A DNA stretch of 64,000 bases from Mesorhizobium sp. 113-3-3 (GTDB taxonomy: Bacteria > Pseudomonadota > Alphaproteobacteria > Rhizobiales > Rhizobiaceae). The position numbers were made by a program, and so were the translations under genes. The stretch lies in the NCBI RefSeq assembly GCF_016756495.1, contig NZ_AP023243.1, forward strand, positions 1,612,001-1,676,000. Reading direction: 5' to 3'. The notes beneath the pieces were generated by a model. It searched no databases and was not told the origin of the DNA. It saw only the letters and a list, made by a program, of their open reading frames with translations. Of this stretch, positions 18,617-27,256 are shown piece by piece (within the stretch, counting starts at the first letter, position 1; every line of letters starts with the position of its first letter).

Positions 18617-19510
18617 ATGGCGCGCATCGGAATCCATTCTTTCGTCTGGTCGGCGAGTTCGGCGCAAAGCGCGCTCGAACGCACGCTGGCCAACACCAGG
18701 GAGGCCGGTTTCGACCTGATCGAATTCTCCTATCTCGACCCGGCCGATGTCGACATTGCCGCGCTTGCCAAACGCATCGCCGATCTCGGCCTCGGCGTGG
18801 CGATCAGCATCGGCCTGCCTGGTGACGGCGACATATCGAGCGCCGACAAGGCGGTTGCGGCGCGCGGCGTCGAGATCCTCAACCAGACTATTGCGCTGAC
18901 GCGCGATCTCGGCGGCAGCAAGGTCGCCGGCATCCTGTCGGCCAGCCACGGCCTGCAGGTAGAAGCGCCGACGCGCGATCAATGGAACCGCAGCACTGCT
19001 GCGCTGGCCAAGGTCGCCGAGACGGCCAAGGCTGCCGGCGTCACGCTCAATCTCGAAATCGTCAACCGCTTCGAAAGCAACCTGCTCAACACCGCCGCGC
19101 AAGGTCTTGCCTTCATCGAAGACACCGGCTCGGACAACATCTTCCTGCATCTCGACACGTTCCACATGAACATCGAGGAGGCCGATGTCGGGCTGGCCAT
19201 CCGCCACGCCGCGGGCAAGATCGGCTATGTCCATATCGGCGAGAGCCATCGCGGCTTCCTTGGCACCGGCAATATCGACTTCGCGGCGATTTTCGACGCG
19301 CTGACCGCCATCGGCTATGCCGACGATCTCAGCTTCGAGTCCTTCTCGTCGGAGATCGTCGACGAGAACCTGTCGAAGAAGACCGCGATCTGGCGCAATC
19401 TGTGGACCGACAATATGGCGCTCGCCAAGCACGCGCGCGCCTTCATCGGCCTCGGGCTGGAGACGGCGCGGCGCAAGGCGGAACTGGTTTCGGCCCGTCA
19501 GAAGCCGTAG
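18617..19510 (+). CDS. sugar isomerase/epimerase, D-tagatose/D-psicose 3-epimerase-like
   Basis: A 297-residue TIM-barrel enzyme of the xylose-isomerase-like superfamily. The metal site of ketose 3-epimerases can be followed in order: Glu in LEIVNRFES, Asp in LDTFHMNIEE, His in YVHIGESHRG, Glu in FESFSSE. These segments are close to what I remember of the Agrobacterium psicose 3-epimerase. This suggests that the imported sugar is, or becomes, a ketose. It is the end of the DeoR-kinase-ABC operon. Confidence 0.85.
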   Translation: MARIGIHSFVWSASSAQSALERTLANTREAGFDLIEFSYLDPADVDIAALAKRIADLGLGVAISIGLPGDGDISSADKAVAARGVEILNQTIALTRDLGGSKVAGILSASHGLQVEAPTRDQWNRSTAALAKVAETAKAAGVTLNLEIVNRFESNLLNTAAQGLAFIEDTGSDNIFLHLDTFHMNIEEADVGLAIRHAAGKIGYVHIGESHRGFLGTGNIDFAAIFDALTAIGYADDLSFESFSSEIVDENLSKKTAIWRNLWTDNMALAKHARAFIGLGLETARRKAELVSARQKP

Positions 19511-19638
19511 GACAGCCGCGGGCGGCAGGACGTCCTAGGCTGTGCGCAAAAGCTTCTGGCCTCATGGCGCGTGCATTGCTCCCGTGCCATGCATCGGCTA
19601 TCCGACCTCTGCGACACATGAAGCGGAAGGAACCCGGC

Positions 19639-19992
19639 ATGACGAACAAGACGATCCTCAAATTCGGCCCCGTCGAGCACGCGGAAGCCGGCGACCTGCC
19701 CGGCTGGATCGTGGTCGAGGGTCACCCGACCATGCAGACCGCCGTCCAGCACACCACGGAGGACGGCAAGGTGATGTCGGGGACCTGGCGGGCGTCGCCC
19801 GGCACCTATCACGCGACCTACACCGATTATGAGTTCGTGCACATGATCGCCGGCCGCATCATCATCACGCCCGACGGCGGCACGCCTGGCGAAGTCGGCC
19901 CCGGCGACGCTTTCGTGGTGGAAGCCGATTTTAAGGGCACGTGGAAGATCGTCGAGCCGGTGACCAAGCATTTCGTGGTCAGGGTGGCCTGA
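19639..19992 (+). CDS. small cupin-domain protein
   Basis: A 117-residue single-domain beta-barrel protein. The cupin pattern is visible as YTDYEFVHMIAGRIIITPDGG then GEVGPGDAFVVEADFKGTWKIVEPVTK. The usual metal histidines of motif 1 are largely missing, so it may bind sugar or amino-acid ligands without metal. I placed the start at 19639 after GAAGGAACC. A longer frame upstream is not supported. It is followed by a strong stem-loop. Function unknown. Confidence 0.78.
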   Translation: MTNKTILKFGPVEHAEAGDLPGWIVVEGHPTMQTAVQHTTEDGKVMSGTWRASPGTYHATYTDYEFVHMIAGRIIITPDGGTPGEVGPGDAFVVEADFKGTWKIVEPVTKHFVVRVA

Positions 19993-20013
19993 TCACCCCG
20001 ACCGTAGAAGCAG

Positions 20014-20038
20014 GCAGGTCGGCAATGTGCCGACCTGC
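20014..20038 (+). terminator. stem-loop after cupin gene
   Basis: Perfect 11-bp arms (GCAGGTCGGCA / TGCCGACCTGC) with a 3-nt loop, 22 bp after the cupin stop. No T-run follows, so Rho-independent termination is uncertain. It separates the sugar-uptake locus from the arabinofuranoside locus. Confidence 0.5.
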
Positions 20039-20085
20039 ACGTGGCGGGGACCACGCGGTTCGATTTGTAACGCCCCCGCTTTATT

Positions 20086-20106
20086 TGTATCTGATCTGCT
20101 GATACA
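20086..20106. promoter_or_regulatory. inverted repeat before the ArsR-type regulator
   Basis: Arms TGTATC and GATACA separated by 9 nt lie 27 bp before the likely ATG of the regulator gene. The place and symmetry fit an autoregulatory site of a winged-helix repressor. No other evidence. Confidence 0.35.
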
Positions 20107-20132
20107 TAGCCCGTGTGACGAGCGCGGGCCAT

Positions 20133-21059
20133 ATGTCGAATGAAATCATGGTTGTCGATCCGCTTGAGCGGCTCGACCTGTTGAAGAGCCTCGCGAGCGA
20201 GGTCCGGGTCCGGATTCTCGACCTGCTGCACCGCAAGGGGCCGAAAAACGTCAATCAAGTGGCCGAGGAACTGGGTCTTCCGCAATCGACAATTTCGGCA
20301 AACATCCAGGTTCTTGTCGATGTCGGTTTGATCGAGACGAAATCACAGAAGGCGCGCAAGGGAAGCCAGAAGGTCTGCTATTCGACCTTCTCCGAACTGG
20401 TTGTCGTCTTCAAGGACCGCACCCCCGCGCAAGACCTCGGCGTCATAGAAGTGGCGATGCCGCTTGGACTCTACACAAGATGCGAGGTTTCCGCTCCCTG
20501 CGGCCTGTGTTCAAAGGACGGCGTTATCGGACTTCTCGATGTGCCCGATACCTTCCTCGATCCCGACCGTATGCGGGCCGGGCTGCTGTGGTTCACGCGC
20601 GGCTTCGTCGAATACCAGTTTCCCAACAATGCGACGCTTGCCAATGCCAAAGTCGGCGGGCTGGAGCTGGCGATGGAGCTTTCGTCCGAGGTGCCGGGCA
20701 CGTCGAAGGATTGGCCATCGGACATCACGGTCGCGATCAACGGACATGAGATCGATACCTGGACGGCGCCGGCCGATTATGGCGACAAGCGGGGCAAGCA
20801 TACGCCCGGCTGGTGGAAGCTGGCTGGATCGCAGTATGGCGATCTCGTGCACTGGCGCGTCACGAACAACGGTACCTATCGCGGTAACGACAAGGTTTCC
20901 AAATGCTCGCTGGCTGACCTGGAGCTTGAGCGGCACCGCTCGATCCGGATACGAATCGGCGTGAAGGAAGATGCGCGTCACCCTGGCGGCATAAACATCT
21001 TCGGCAACGGCTTCGGCAATTACAGCAACGACATCGTTCTGCGCCTGCTGAAGGCTTGA
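20133..21059 (+). CDS. ArsR-type winged-helix regulator with long C-terminal domain
   Basis: About 308 residues from ATG 20133; a GTG at 20115 is the alternative start. The first ~85 residues form an ArsR-like DNA-binding domain (LASEVRVRILDLLHRKG; AEELGLPQSTISANIQVLVDVGLI). The rest is ~220 residues of beta-rich sequence, which ArsR proteins normally lack. It includes a cysteine group near residues 117-126 (RCEVSAPCGLCSKDG) and Trp-rich stretches (TPGWWKLAGSQYGDLVHW). It could sense a sugar. It lies directly upstream of the GH51 gene and probably regulates that locus. Confidence 0.8.
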   Translation: MSNEIMVVDPLERLDLLKSLASEVRVRILDLLHRKGPKNVNQVAEELGLPQSTISANIQVLVDVGLIETKSQKARKGSQKVCYSTFSELVVVFKDRTPAQDLGVIEVAMPLGLYTRCEVSAPCGLCSKDGVIGLLDVPDTFLDPDRMRAGLLWFTRGFVEYQFPNNATLANAKVGGLELAMELSSEVPGTSKDWPSDITVAINGHEIDTWTAPADYGDKRGKHTPGWWKLAGSQYGDLVHWRVTNNGTYRGNDKVSKCSLADLELERHRSIRIRIGVKEDARHPGGINIFGNGFGNYSNDIVLRLLKA

Positions 21060-21098
21060 GGGCATACTGGATCGGTTTACGGTCTCACGGAAACGGCG

Positions 21099-21193
21099 AA
21101 CTGCTCTAACTCTTTGTTTTGACGCAATTCCCAAAGGAAAGCGCACCGCGCTTTTCCCGGGAAAACCGCACACACCTTTCCTGGAATCGCGTC
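21099..21193 (-). repeat. dispersed intergenic repeat, copy B (reverse orientation)
   Basis: Read on the minus strand it gives ATTCCAGGAAAGGTGTG, a GGTTTTCCCGGGAAAA-like centre, then GAATTGCGT and AACAAAGAGTTAGAGCA. This matches copy A at 5389 with an expanded centre. It sits between the regulator stop and the arabinofuranosidase promoter. Confidence 0.78.
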
Positions 21194-21235
21194 AGGCCCT
21201 TGACGGGCGGACGAACTCCGCCCTTAACTGACCCA

Positions 21236-21258
21236 TGACCCGGATATAAATCGGAAAG
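21236..21258 (+). promoter_or_regulatory. shared operator-like motif, abfA promoter
   Basis: The sequence TGACC-CGGATATAAATCGGAAAG aligns with motifs before the binding-protein gene (22805-22827) and the ATPase gene (27118-27140, minus strand). The common part is a TGAC box followed by CGG, an A/T centre and an ATC half with AAA. A second small palindrome (CGGATT-GAT-AATCCG, 21260-21274) follows directly. Confidence 0.55.
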
Positions 21259-21288
21259 TCGGATTGATAATCCGCAGTGGGAGGGATC

Positions 21289-22794
21289 ATGAAGGCCAGA
21301 GTCACGGCGAACGCGGCTTATGCCGTCGCGGATATCGACAAACGCCTCTACGGCTCGTTTCTCGAACATCTCGGCCGGGCGGTCTATACGGGCATCTACG
21401 AGCCCGGACATCCGCAAGCCGACGCACAGGGGATGCGCAAGGACGTCATTGAGCTGGTGCGTGCGCTCGACACGCCGATCTGCCGTTACCCCGGTGGCAA
21501 CTTCGTGTCCGCCTACAATTGGGAAGACGGCATCGGTCCGAAGGAGAACCGCCCGCGGCGGCTCGATCTTGCCTGGCGTACCACCGAGCCGAACCTGGTT
21601 GGCATCCACGAATTCGCCGACTGGGCCGAAAAAGCCGGCACCGAGATGATGCTTGCCGTCAATCTCGGCTCCCGCGGCCTCGACGAGGCACGGGCCTTCG
21701 TCGAGTATGTCAACCACCCGGGCGGCAGCTACTGGTCCGACCTCAGGGCCAAGAACGGACGCGCGCAACCCTGGAACTGCCGCCTCTGGTGTCTCGGCAA
21801 TGAAATGGACGGCCCCTGGCAGGTCGGCCACAAGTCGGCGAGCGAATACGGCCATCTCGCCAACGAGACCGCCAAGGCGCTGCGCGGCCTCGACCCCACG
21901 GTGGAACTGGTCGTCTGCGGCTCGTCGCATTCCAACATGCCGACCTATCCGCAGTGGGAAGCAACCGTGCTGGAAGCGACCTACGAGCAGGTCGACTACA
22001 TCTCCCTCCACATGTATTTCGAGAATTACGAGAAGAATACGGCCGAGTATCTGGCTCTTCCGGCCAAGCTCGACCGCTACATCGGCACGGTCGCCGGCAT
22101 TATCGACTACGTTAAGGCCAAGACCCGCTCGAAGCGGGACGTGAAGATCTCCTTCGACGAGTGGAACGTCTGGTACCACCAGCGCAAGCAGGACGCCGAG
22201 CGCATGCGCGGCTGGGACTGGCCGGAAGCGCCCAGGCTCCTGGAAGACATCTACAATTTCGAGGACGTGCTGCAGGTCGGCTGCATCATCAACACCTTCA
22301 TCCGCCGGTCGGATGTTGTTCGCATCGCCTGCATTGCACAGCTGGTGAACGTGATCGCGCCGATCATGACCGATCCCGGCGGCAGCGCCTGGCGGCAGAC
22401 GATCTACTGGCCCTTCATGCTGGCCTCCAGGCACGGCCGTGGCACCGCGCTGCAGCTCGCGGTCGAGGTACCCACCTATGACGCGGCCGCGGCCGACAAG
22501 GTGCCGTGGCTCGACATTGCAGGCGTGCACGATTCGAACGCCGGCACGCTGACCTTCTTTGCAATCAACCGGCACGGGTCCGAGACGATAGAGGCCGAAA
22601 TCGCCCTCGAGCGGTTCGCCGCCAAGTCCATCGAGCACACGATCATCCGTCATGACGATCTCGAGGCCTGCAACACGAAGGATGCGCCGGACAACGTATC
22701 GCCGGTCAAAGGCAACGGGGCGGCGCTCAGTAGCAAGGGAATGACGCTGAACTTGCCGCCGCACTCCTACTCGATGGTGCGCGTGACGCTCTGA
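21289..22794 (+). CDS. abfA: alpha-L-arabinofuranosidase, GH51
   Basis: The 501-residue glycoside hydrolase removes terminal arabinofuranosyl units from arabino-oligosaccharides. The general acid/base Glu is in LWCLGNEMDGPWQ and the nucleophile Glu in ISFDEWNVWY. The RYPGGNFVSAYNWEDG signature lies near residue 70. There is no signal peptide, so it acts in the cytoplasm on oligosaccharides brought in by the adjacent ABC importer. ATG 21289 follows GGGAGGG. The length is normal for bacterial GH51. Confidence 0.95.
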   Translation: MKARVTANAAYAVADIDKRLYGSFLEHLGRAVYTGIYEPGHPQADAQGMRKDVIELVRALDTPICRYPGGNFVSAYNWEDGIGPKENRPRRLDLAWRTTEPNLVGIHEFADWAEKAGTEMMLAVNLGSRGLDEARAFVEYVNHPGGSYWSDLRAKNGRAQPWNCRLWCLGNEMDGPWQVGHKSASEYGHLANETAKALRGLDPTVELVVCGSSHSNMPTYPQWEATVLEATYEQVDYISLHMYFENYEKNTAEYLALPAKLDRYIGTVAGIIDYVKAKTRSKRDVKISFDEWNVWYHQRKQDAERMRGWDWPEAPRLLEDIYNFEDVLQVGCIINTFIRRSDVVRIACIAQLVNVIAPIMTDPGGSAWRQTIYWPFMLASRHGRGTALQLAVEVPTYDAAAADKVPWLDIAGVHDSNAGTLTFFAINRHGSETIEAEIALERFAAKSIEHTIIRHDDLEACNTKDAPDNVSPVKGNGAALSSKGMTLNLPPHSYSMVRVTL

Positions 22795-22804
22795 GTTAAT
22801 ATCC

Positions 22805-22827
22805 TGACATCGGATATGTATCGCAAA
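22805..22827 (+). promoter_or_regulatory. shared operator-like motif, binding-protein promoter
   Basis: TGACATCGGATATGTATCGC followed by AAAAT lies about 80 bp before the binding-protein start. It shares TGACATCGG, the A/T centre, TATC and AAA with the motif on the ATPase promoter, and most of these with the abfA motif. The CGGATA..TATC core is nearly palindromic. Confidence 0.55.
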
Positions 22828-22908
22828 ATCCGTTGCAGGTGGTTCGGTTTGGTGTAGCATTGAAATGTTCAAGGCGGATCTAACCGCCGTACTCGGGAGG
22901 AAGCTGAG

Positions 22909-24183
22909 ATGAACTTTCGCAGGATGATGGCTATAGCGGTGGTAGCGGCCGGAGGATTTTGGGCCGTCGCGGCCCAGGCCGAAGAAACCGTCGCATGGTG
23001 GGATTTCCTCGGCGGCGGTGACGGTGTGCGCATGAAGCAGATGATCTCCGACTTCAACGCCGCCCATGCCGGCAAGATCAAGATCGACGCCACGACGCTG
23101 GAGTGGGGCACGCCCTTCTACGCCAAGGTGCAGACCTCGGCCGCGGTCGGTGAGGCGCCTGACGTCATGACCTATCACGCCAGCCGCATCCCCTTGGCGG
23201 TGAGCCAGGACATTCTCGAAGAAATCACCGCCGACGACATGAGCAAGATGGGTCTCTCGGCCGCGGACTTCGCCCAGACGACGATGGGCGCCGTGACGGT
23301 CGACGGCAAGCAATACGCAGTGCCGCTCGATACCCATCCGATCGTCCTGTACTACAATCGCGTCCTCCTGAAGAAGGCAGGCGTGCTCGGCGACGACGGC
23401 CGTCCCTTGGGTATGAAAAACAAGGAGGAATTCACCGCGACACTGCAGAAGTTGAAGGATGCCGGCGTCGAGTTCCCGTTGGGGAGCGTCACCGCCGACG
23501 GCAACTTCATGTACCGCACCATTTATTCGCTGGTGTGCCAGCAGGGCGGAGAACTTCTGACGGGCAAGGAGTTCCTCGCGGGCGACAATGCCGAAAAGCT
23601 GGCGAAAGCCTTGACGGTTCTGCAAGGCTGGACGAAGGCCGGGCTGCAGTCGACCTATACGGACTATCCTGCGACCGTCGCCCTGTTCACCTCGGGCAAG
23701 GCAGCGATGATGATCAACGGCGTCTGGGAAGTTCCCACGATGACCGACCTCGCCAAGCAGGGCAAGCTGTTCGACTGGGGCGCCGTCGAGATCCCGGTGA
23801 TCTTCGACAAGCCATGCACCTATGCGGACAGCCATTCTTTCGCGATCCCGAAGAACAAGGGCAAGGAGATCAGCCCGCAAAAGCGTGCCGCCGTCCTCGA
23901 GGTGATCTCATGGATGGACAAGCACTCGCTGTTCTGGGCCACGGCAGGCCACATCCCGGCATACAAGCCGGTCACCGAGTCGGCCGAATACAAGGCAATG
24001 GAGCCCAATGCGACCTACTCGACGCTGACGGCCAACATGATCTTCGATCCGAAGTCGCCCAAAGCCGGTGTCGCCGGGCCGATCTTCGACATCATGTCCA
24101 ACTATTTCGTGCCGACCCTCAACGGAGAGATGGATCCGGCCGAGGCGGTGAAATCCATCAAGGAAGAGCTGAACGGCATGTAG
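22909..24183 (+). CDS. ABC transporter sugar-binding protein (family 1), arabino-oligosaccharide locus
   Basis: A 424-residue secreted binding protein with a signal peptide at residues 1-24 (cleavage near AAQAEE). The mature domain shows the usual family-1 features: TVAWWDFLGGGDG at the N-terminus, YAVPLDTHPIVLYYNR at the hinge, and AAMMINGVWEVPTM. GGGAGGAAG precedes the start. It is the first gene of a binding protein-permease-permease operon just after the GH51 gene, so the ligand is probably an arabinose-containing oligosaccharide. Confidence 0.92.
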   Translation: MNFRRMMAIAVVAAGGFWAVAAQAEETVAWWDFLGGGDGVRMKQMISDFNAAHAGKIKIDATTLEWGTPFYAKVQTSAAVGEAPDVMTYHASRIPLAVSQDILEEITADDMSKMGLSAADFAQTTMGAVTVDGKQYAVPLDTHPIVLYYNRVLLKKAGVLGDDGRPLGMKNKEEFTATLQKLKDAGVEFPLGSVTADGNFMYRTIYSLVCQQGGELLTGKEFLAGDNAEKLAKALTVLQGWTKAGLQSTYTDYPATVALFTSGKAAMMINGVWEVPTMTDLAKQGKLFDWGAVEIPVIFDKPCTYADSHSFAIPKNKGKEISPQKRAAVLEVISWMDKHSLFWATAGHIPAYKPVTESAEYKAMEPNATYSTLTANMIFDPKSPKAGVAGPIFDIMSNYFVPTLNGEMDPAEAVKSIKEELNGM

Positions 24184-24193
24184 AGCTCAAAGA

Positions 24194-24223
24194 CTGGGAC
24201 CGCCCTGCCCAGAACGGTCCCAG
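24194..24223 (+). repeat. stem-loop between binding-protein and permease genes
   Basis: Perfect 9-bp arms (CTGGGACCG / CGGTCCCAG) with a 12-nt spacer lie in the 59-bp gap after the binding-protein stop. Such stems commonly reduce expression of downstream permeases relative to the binding protein. Confidence 0.5.
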
Positions 24224-24242
24224 CCATCCTTGAGGAAGAGCC

Positions 24243-25127
24243 ATGCTTCGCAACTCCCGCACTGAACGTCTTGTCGCGCTGGTGCTGGTCGCTCCCTTCC
24301 TGGCGATCTACCTGCTGGCGTTCGTCTATCCGACGGTCCAGATGTTCCGCATCTCCTTCACCGATGCGCCGCTGATCGGCGCGGGCCGGTGGGTAGGTTT
24401 CGACAACTATTTACGGCTCGACAACGACCCGATGTTCCGGCGCGCGCTCTGGAACACCGCTTACTTCGTGCTGATGACGGTCGTCCCCGGGACATTCATC
24501 GCCCTGCTGATCGCGCTTGGCGTGTCGCGGCTCAAGGGAAGGTTCCAGTCGATCGTGCTGGCGCTGTTCTTCCTGCCCTACATCCTGCCGGTGTCCGTCG
24601 TCTATCTGATCTGGGACTGGACGCTGAATTTCCAGTTCGGGATCGCGATGCATGTGCTGGACTGGCTGGGAATCCCGCGCGTACCGGTCTTCAAGTCGCG
24701 CGTCTGGTTCCTGCCGGCGGTGGCCGGGGTGACGATCTGGTGGACCGCGGGCTTCTCGATCCTCCTCTTCCTCGCCGGACTGCGGTCCATACCGGCGGAA
24801 ATCTACGAAGCCGCGGCGCTCGACAACGCGACGCGATGGACCACGTTCCGGCGTATCACCTGGCCGCTGCTGTGGCCGATCACCTCGCTGGTGTTCACCA
24901 TCCAGCTCATCCTGCAGCTCAAGATCTTCGACCAGGTCTATCTGTTCTCGATCGGCGGCCGGCCGAACGACAATATGGTGCTCGTCTATTACGTCTTCCA
25001 GAAGGCCTTCCAGCAGAACCAGGGAGGCAGGGCGGCGGCTGTCGCCGTCACCCTCTTCGTGCTTGTGGTCGTCGTCTCGGTCCTGCAATTCCAACTGCTC
25101 CGGTTCGCCGAAAGGCGGCGCCGATGA
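24243..25127 (+). CDS. sugar ABC transporter permease (MalF/UgpA-like)
   Basis: A 294-residue inner-membrane protein with six predicted helices. The cytoplasmic EAA loop that contacts the ATPase is visible near the C-terminal third (EIYEAAALDNATRWTTFRRI, then TWPLLWP). GAGGAAG precedes the ATG. It pairs with the second permease, whose start overlaps this stop (ATGA). Confidence 0.93.
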   Translation: MLRNSRTERLVALVLVAPFLAIYLLAFVYPTVQMFRISFTDAPLIGAGRWVGFDNYLRLDNDPMFRRALWNTAYFVLMTVVPGTFIALLIALGVSRLKGRFQSIVLALFFLPYILPVSVVYLIWDWTLNFQFGIAMHVLDWLGIPRVPVFKSRVWFLPAVAGVTIWWTAGFSILLFLAGLRSIPAEIYEAAALDNATRWTTFRRITWPLLWPITSLVFTIQLILQLKIFDQVYLFSIGGRPNDNMVLVYYVFQKAFQQNQGGRAAAVAVTLFVLVVVVSVLQFQLLRFAERRRR

Positions 25128-25966
25128 ATGCCATGGCCGCGCGACGCTGGAACTTCTGGGGCGGGATAATCACGGCACTGACGGTCGTCTGGGCCCTCCT
25201 TTGGGCATTCCCGCTCTATTGGGGGGTGATCTCATCGCTCAAACCGGACGACGAGGTCATTCGGCCCTACATCGAACTCTGGCCCGAGACGCCGACGCTG
25301 GAGAACTACGTTAGCGCCCTGACCACCACGCAGATCGGCATCTGGTACGTCAACTCGGTGGCGGTCGCGGTGGGCGTAACGGTCATCACCATCTTCATCT
25401 CGATGCTGTGCGGCTATGCAATCTCGCAATTGCGGTTCCCGGGGCGGATCGCGCTGTGGTGGCTGATCCTCGCCTCCTTCATGGTTCCGATCTCGGCGCT
25501 GATCATCAATCACTTCGTGCTGGTTGCCAACCTTGGCCTGCTCAACAGCTGGGCCGGAATCATGTTGCCGCAGCTCATCCACCCCGTCATCATCATCGTG
25601 TACAAGCAGTTCTTCGATCAGGTCCCGAAGGATTTTCGCGAGGCCGCGGTCATGGACAATGCGTCCGAATTCGGGATCCTCTTCAAGATCTACATGCCGA
25701 TGAACTGGGGGGTGACGACGGCGCTGTCGATCGTCTGCTTCATCTGGACATGGAACGCTTTCTTGTGGCCGTTCCTCTCGGTGACCCGCACCGAGATGAT
25801 GACCATCACTGTCGGCATCACGCAGGTCAACGACGCCTTCGGCGTCTACTACGCGCGCCAGCTGTCGGCAGCCGTACTGGCCGGCCTGCCGGTGGCACTG
25901 GCCTACCTCTTCTTCCAGCGCCGGGTAACCGAAGCGATAACGCTGTCGGCAGGTATCAAGGGCTAA
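25124..25966 (+). CDS. sugar ABC transporter permease (MalG/UgpE-like)
   Basis: A 280-residue inner-membrane permease with six helices and the EAA-type loop (DFREAAVMDNASEFGILFKI). It starts inside the stop of the first permease gene, indicating a coupled heterodimer. The matching ATPase gene is encoded convergently just downstream. Confidence 0.93.
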   Translation: MNAMAARRWNFWGGIITALTVVWALLWAFPLYWGVISSLKPDDEVIRPYIELWPETPTLENYVSALTTTQIGIWYVNSVAVAVGVTVITIFISMLCGYAISQLRFPGRIALWWLILASFMVPISALIINHFVLVANLGLLNSWAGIMLPQLIHPVIIIVYKQFFDQVPKDFREAAVMDNASEFGILFKIYMPMNWGVTTALSIVCFIWTWNAFLWPFLSVTRTEMMTITVGITQVNDAFGVYYARQLSAAVLAGLPVALAYLFFQRRVTEAITLSAGIKG

Positions 25967-26005
25967 GGCGCCGGCAAGTGCACCGCAATGCCGGAGGGCA
26001 CGGGT

Positions 26006-27091
26006 TCAGGCCCCGTCGGCGCCCGCGTGCCAGGCCGATCCATCCGCGGCGAAGAGGTGCAGGCCTGCGGTGTCGAACTTCAGCCGAACGGTGTCGCCCG
26101 GTTTGACGCTCGAAAGCCCGCGATCCTGTGCCGTCACCTGCGTCCCATCCGCGAGCCGCGCATAGACGAGCGTTCGCTCGCCAAGGCGCTCGACGACAGT
26201 GGCCGTGGCGGATGTTTCATTGCCATCGGAGACGACAGTCAGCGATTCCGGCCGCACGCCGAGTTCGCGCCAATCCATGTTGGCCGGCGCGCCGGGAAGT
26301 CCGACGAGTGATCCGTCCGTCAAGCGCGCATTGAGCCTGTCGCCCGAGCCCGAAACCGTGACAGGCAGGATGTTCATCGCCGGAGACCCGACGAAGGTCG
26401 CGACGAATCGCGACGCCGGACGTGCATAGACATCGACGGGCCTTCCCATCTGCTCGATCCGGCAATTGTTGAGGATCACGATACGGTCGGCGAGCGTCAT
26501 CGCTTCCACCTGGTCGTGGGTGACGTAGATCATCGTCGACTTCAAACGCTGATGCAGCTCGGCAAGCTCGACGCGTGTACGGGCTCGGAGTGCCGCGTCC
26601 AGATTGGAGAGCGGCTCGTCGAACAGGAATGCCTTGGGCTCCTTGACGATCGCACGCCCGATGGCCACGCGCTGGCGCTGCCCGCCGGAGAGCTGCGACG
26701 GCCGCCGATGAAGCAGCGCTTCGATCTCCAGGATACGCGCAGCCTCGGCGATCCGGTGGCGGATGACATCCGGCGCGACCCGAATATTCTTCAGCCCAAA
26801 GGCCATGTTCTCCGCGACGGTCATATGCGGGTAAAGCGCATAGTTCTGGAAGACCATCGCAACGTTGCGCCTGCCCGGCGCGAGGTTCTCCGAGCGCACC
26901 CCGTCGATCGTCAGCGTGCCCACGTCAATGCTTTCGAGGCCGGCGATCATCCGCAGCAGCGTCGTCTTGCCGGAACCGGACGGACCGAGAAACACGACCA
27001 GTTCTCCCGGCTCGATGTCCAGGCTCACGTCGCGGATCACTTCGACTGCGCCGAAGTGCTTCGATACACCCGAAAGCGTGATTCCCGTCAT
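26006..27091 (-). CDS. sugar ABC transporter ATP-binding protein (MalK/UgpC-like)
   Basis: A 361-residue ATPase. Walker A is GPSGSGKTT, the Q-loop is [13 protein letters not shown], the signature [15 protein letters not shown], Walker [13 protein letters not shown], and the switch His [10 protein letters not shown]. The C-terminal ~125 residues form the OB-fold regulatory domain of CUT1 importers ([22 protein letters not shown]). It is separated from and convergent to its permeases, with its own promoter carrying the motif shared with abfA and the binding-protein gene. Confidence 0.93.
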   Translation of the reverse strand: MTGITLSGVSKHFGAVEVIRDVSLDIEPGELVVFLGPSGSGKTTLLRMIAGLESIDVGTLTIDGVRSENLAPGRRNVAMVFQNYALYPHMTVAENMAFGLKNIRVAPDVIRHRIAEAARILEIEALLHRRPSQLSGGQRQRVAIGRAIVKEPKAFLFDEPLSNLDAALRARTRVELAELHQRLKSTMIYVTHDQVEAMTLADRIVILNNCRIEQMGRPVDVYARPASRFVATFVGSPAMNILPVTVSGSGDRLNARLTDGSLVGLPGAPANMDWRELGVRPESLTVVSDGNETSATATVVERLGERTLVYARLADGTQVTAQDRGLSSVKPGDTVRLKFDTAGLHLFAADGSAWHAGADGA

Positions 27092-27117
27092 GCCTGCGAT
27101 CCTTCTTTCCTACATAA

Positions 27118-27142
27118 TTTCGGATAAATACCCGATGTCAAG
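27118..27142 (-). promoter_or_regulatory. promoter with shared operator-like motif, ATPase gene
   Basis: On the minus strand TTGACA is followed after exactly 17 nt by ATTATG, a plausible -35/-10 pair. The spacer holds TCGGGTATTTATCCGAA, the element also seen before abfA and the binding-protein gene. A repressor bound there would block RNA polymerase directly. Confidence 0.6.
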
Positions 27143-27256
27143 GAACTATGGGCGGCGAACCGATCAGGCGGCCCAACGCCGCATTGACCTGGCGGGGCGT
27201 CGGCAGTCTCCTAGGGGCGCCCTTCGGTGTTCAACGTCTGATCGAGGAAATGAAAG

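Noticed and set aside
17498..19432. A 644-codon minus-strand open frame across the sugar-binding protein and epimerase genes
   Set aside because: Shadow frame of strongly codon-biased genes. No recognisable domain and no ribosome site.
21106..23880. A 924-codon open frame on the minus strand across the arabinofuranosidase and binding-protein genes
   Set aside because: It is antisense to two clear genes with full catalytic motifs and signal peptide. Its composition (Arg, Gly, His, Asp-rich) is typical of GC-rich shadow frames.
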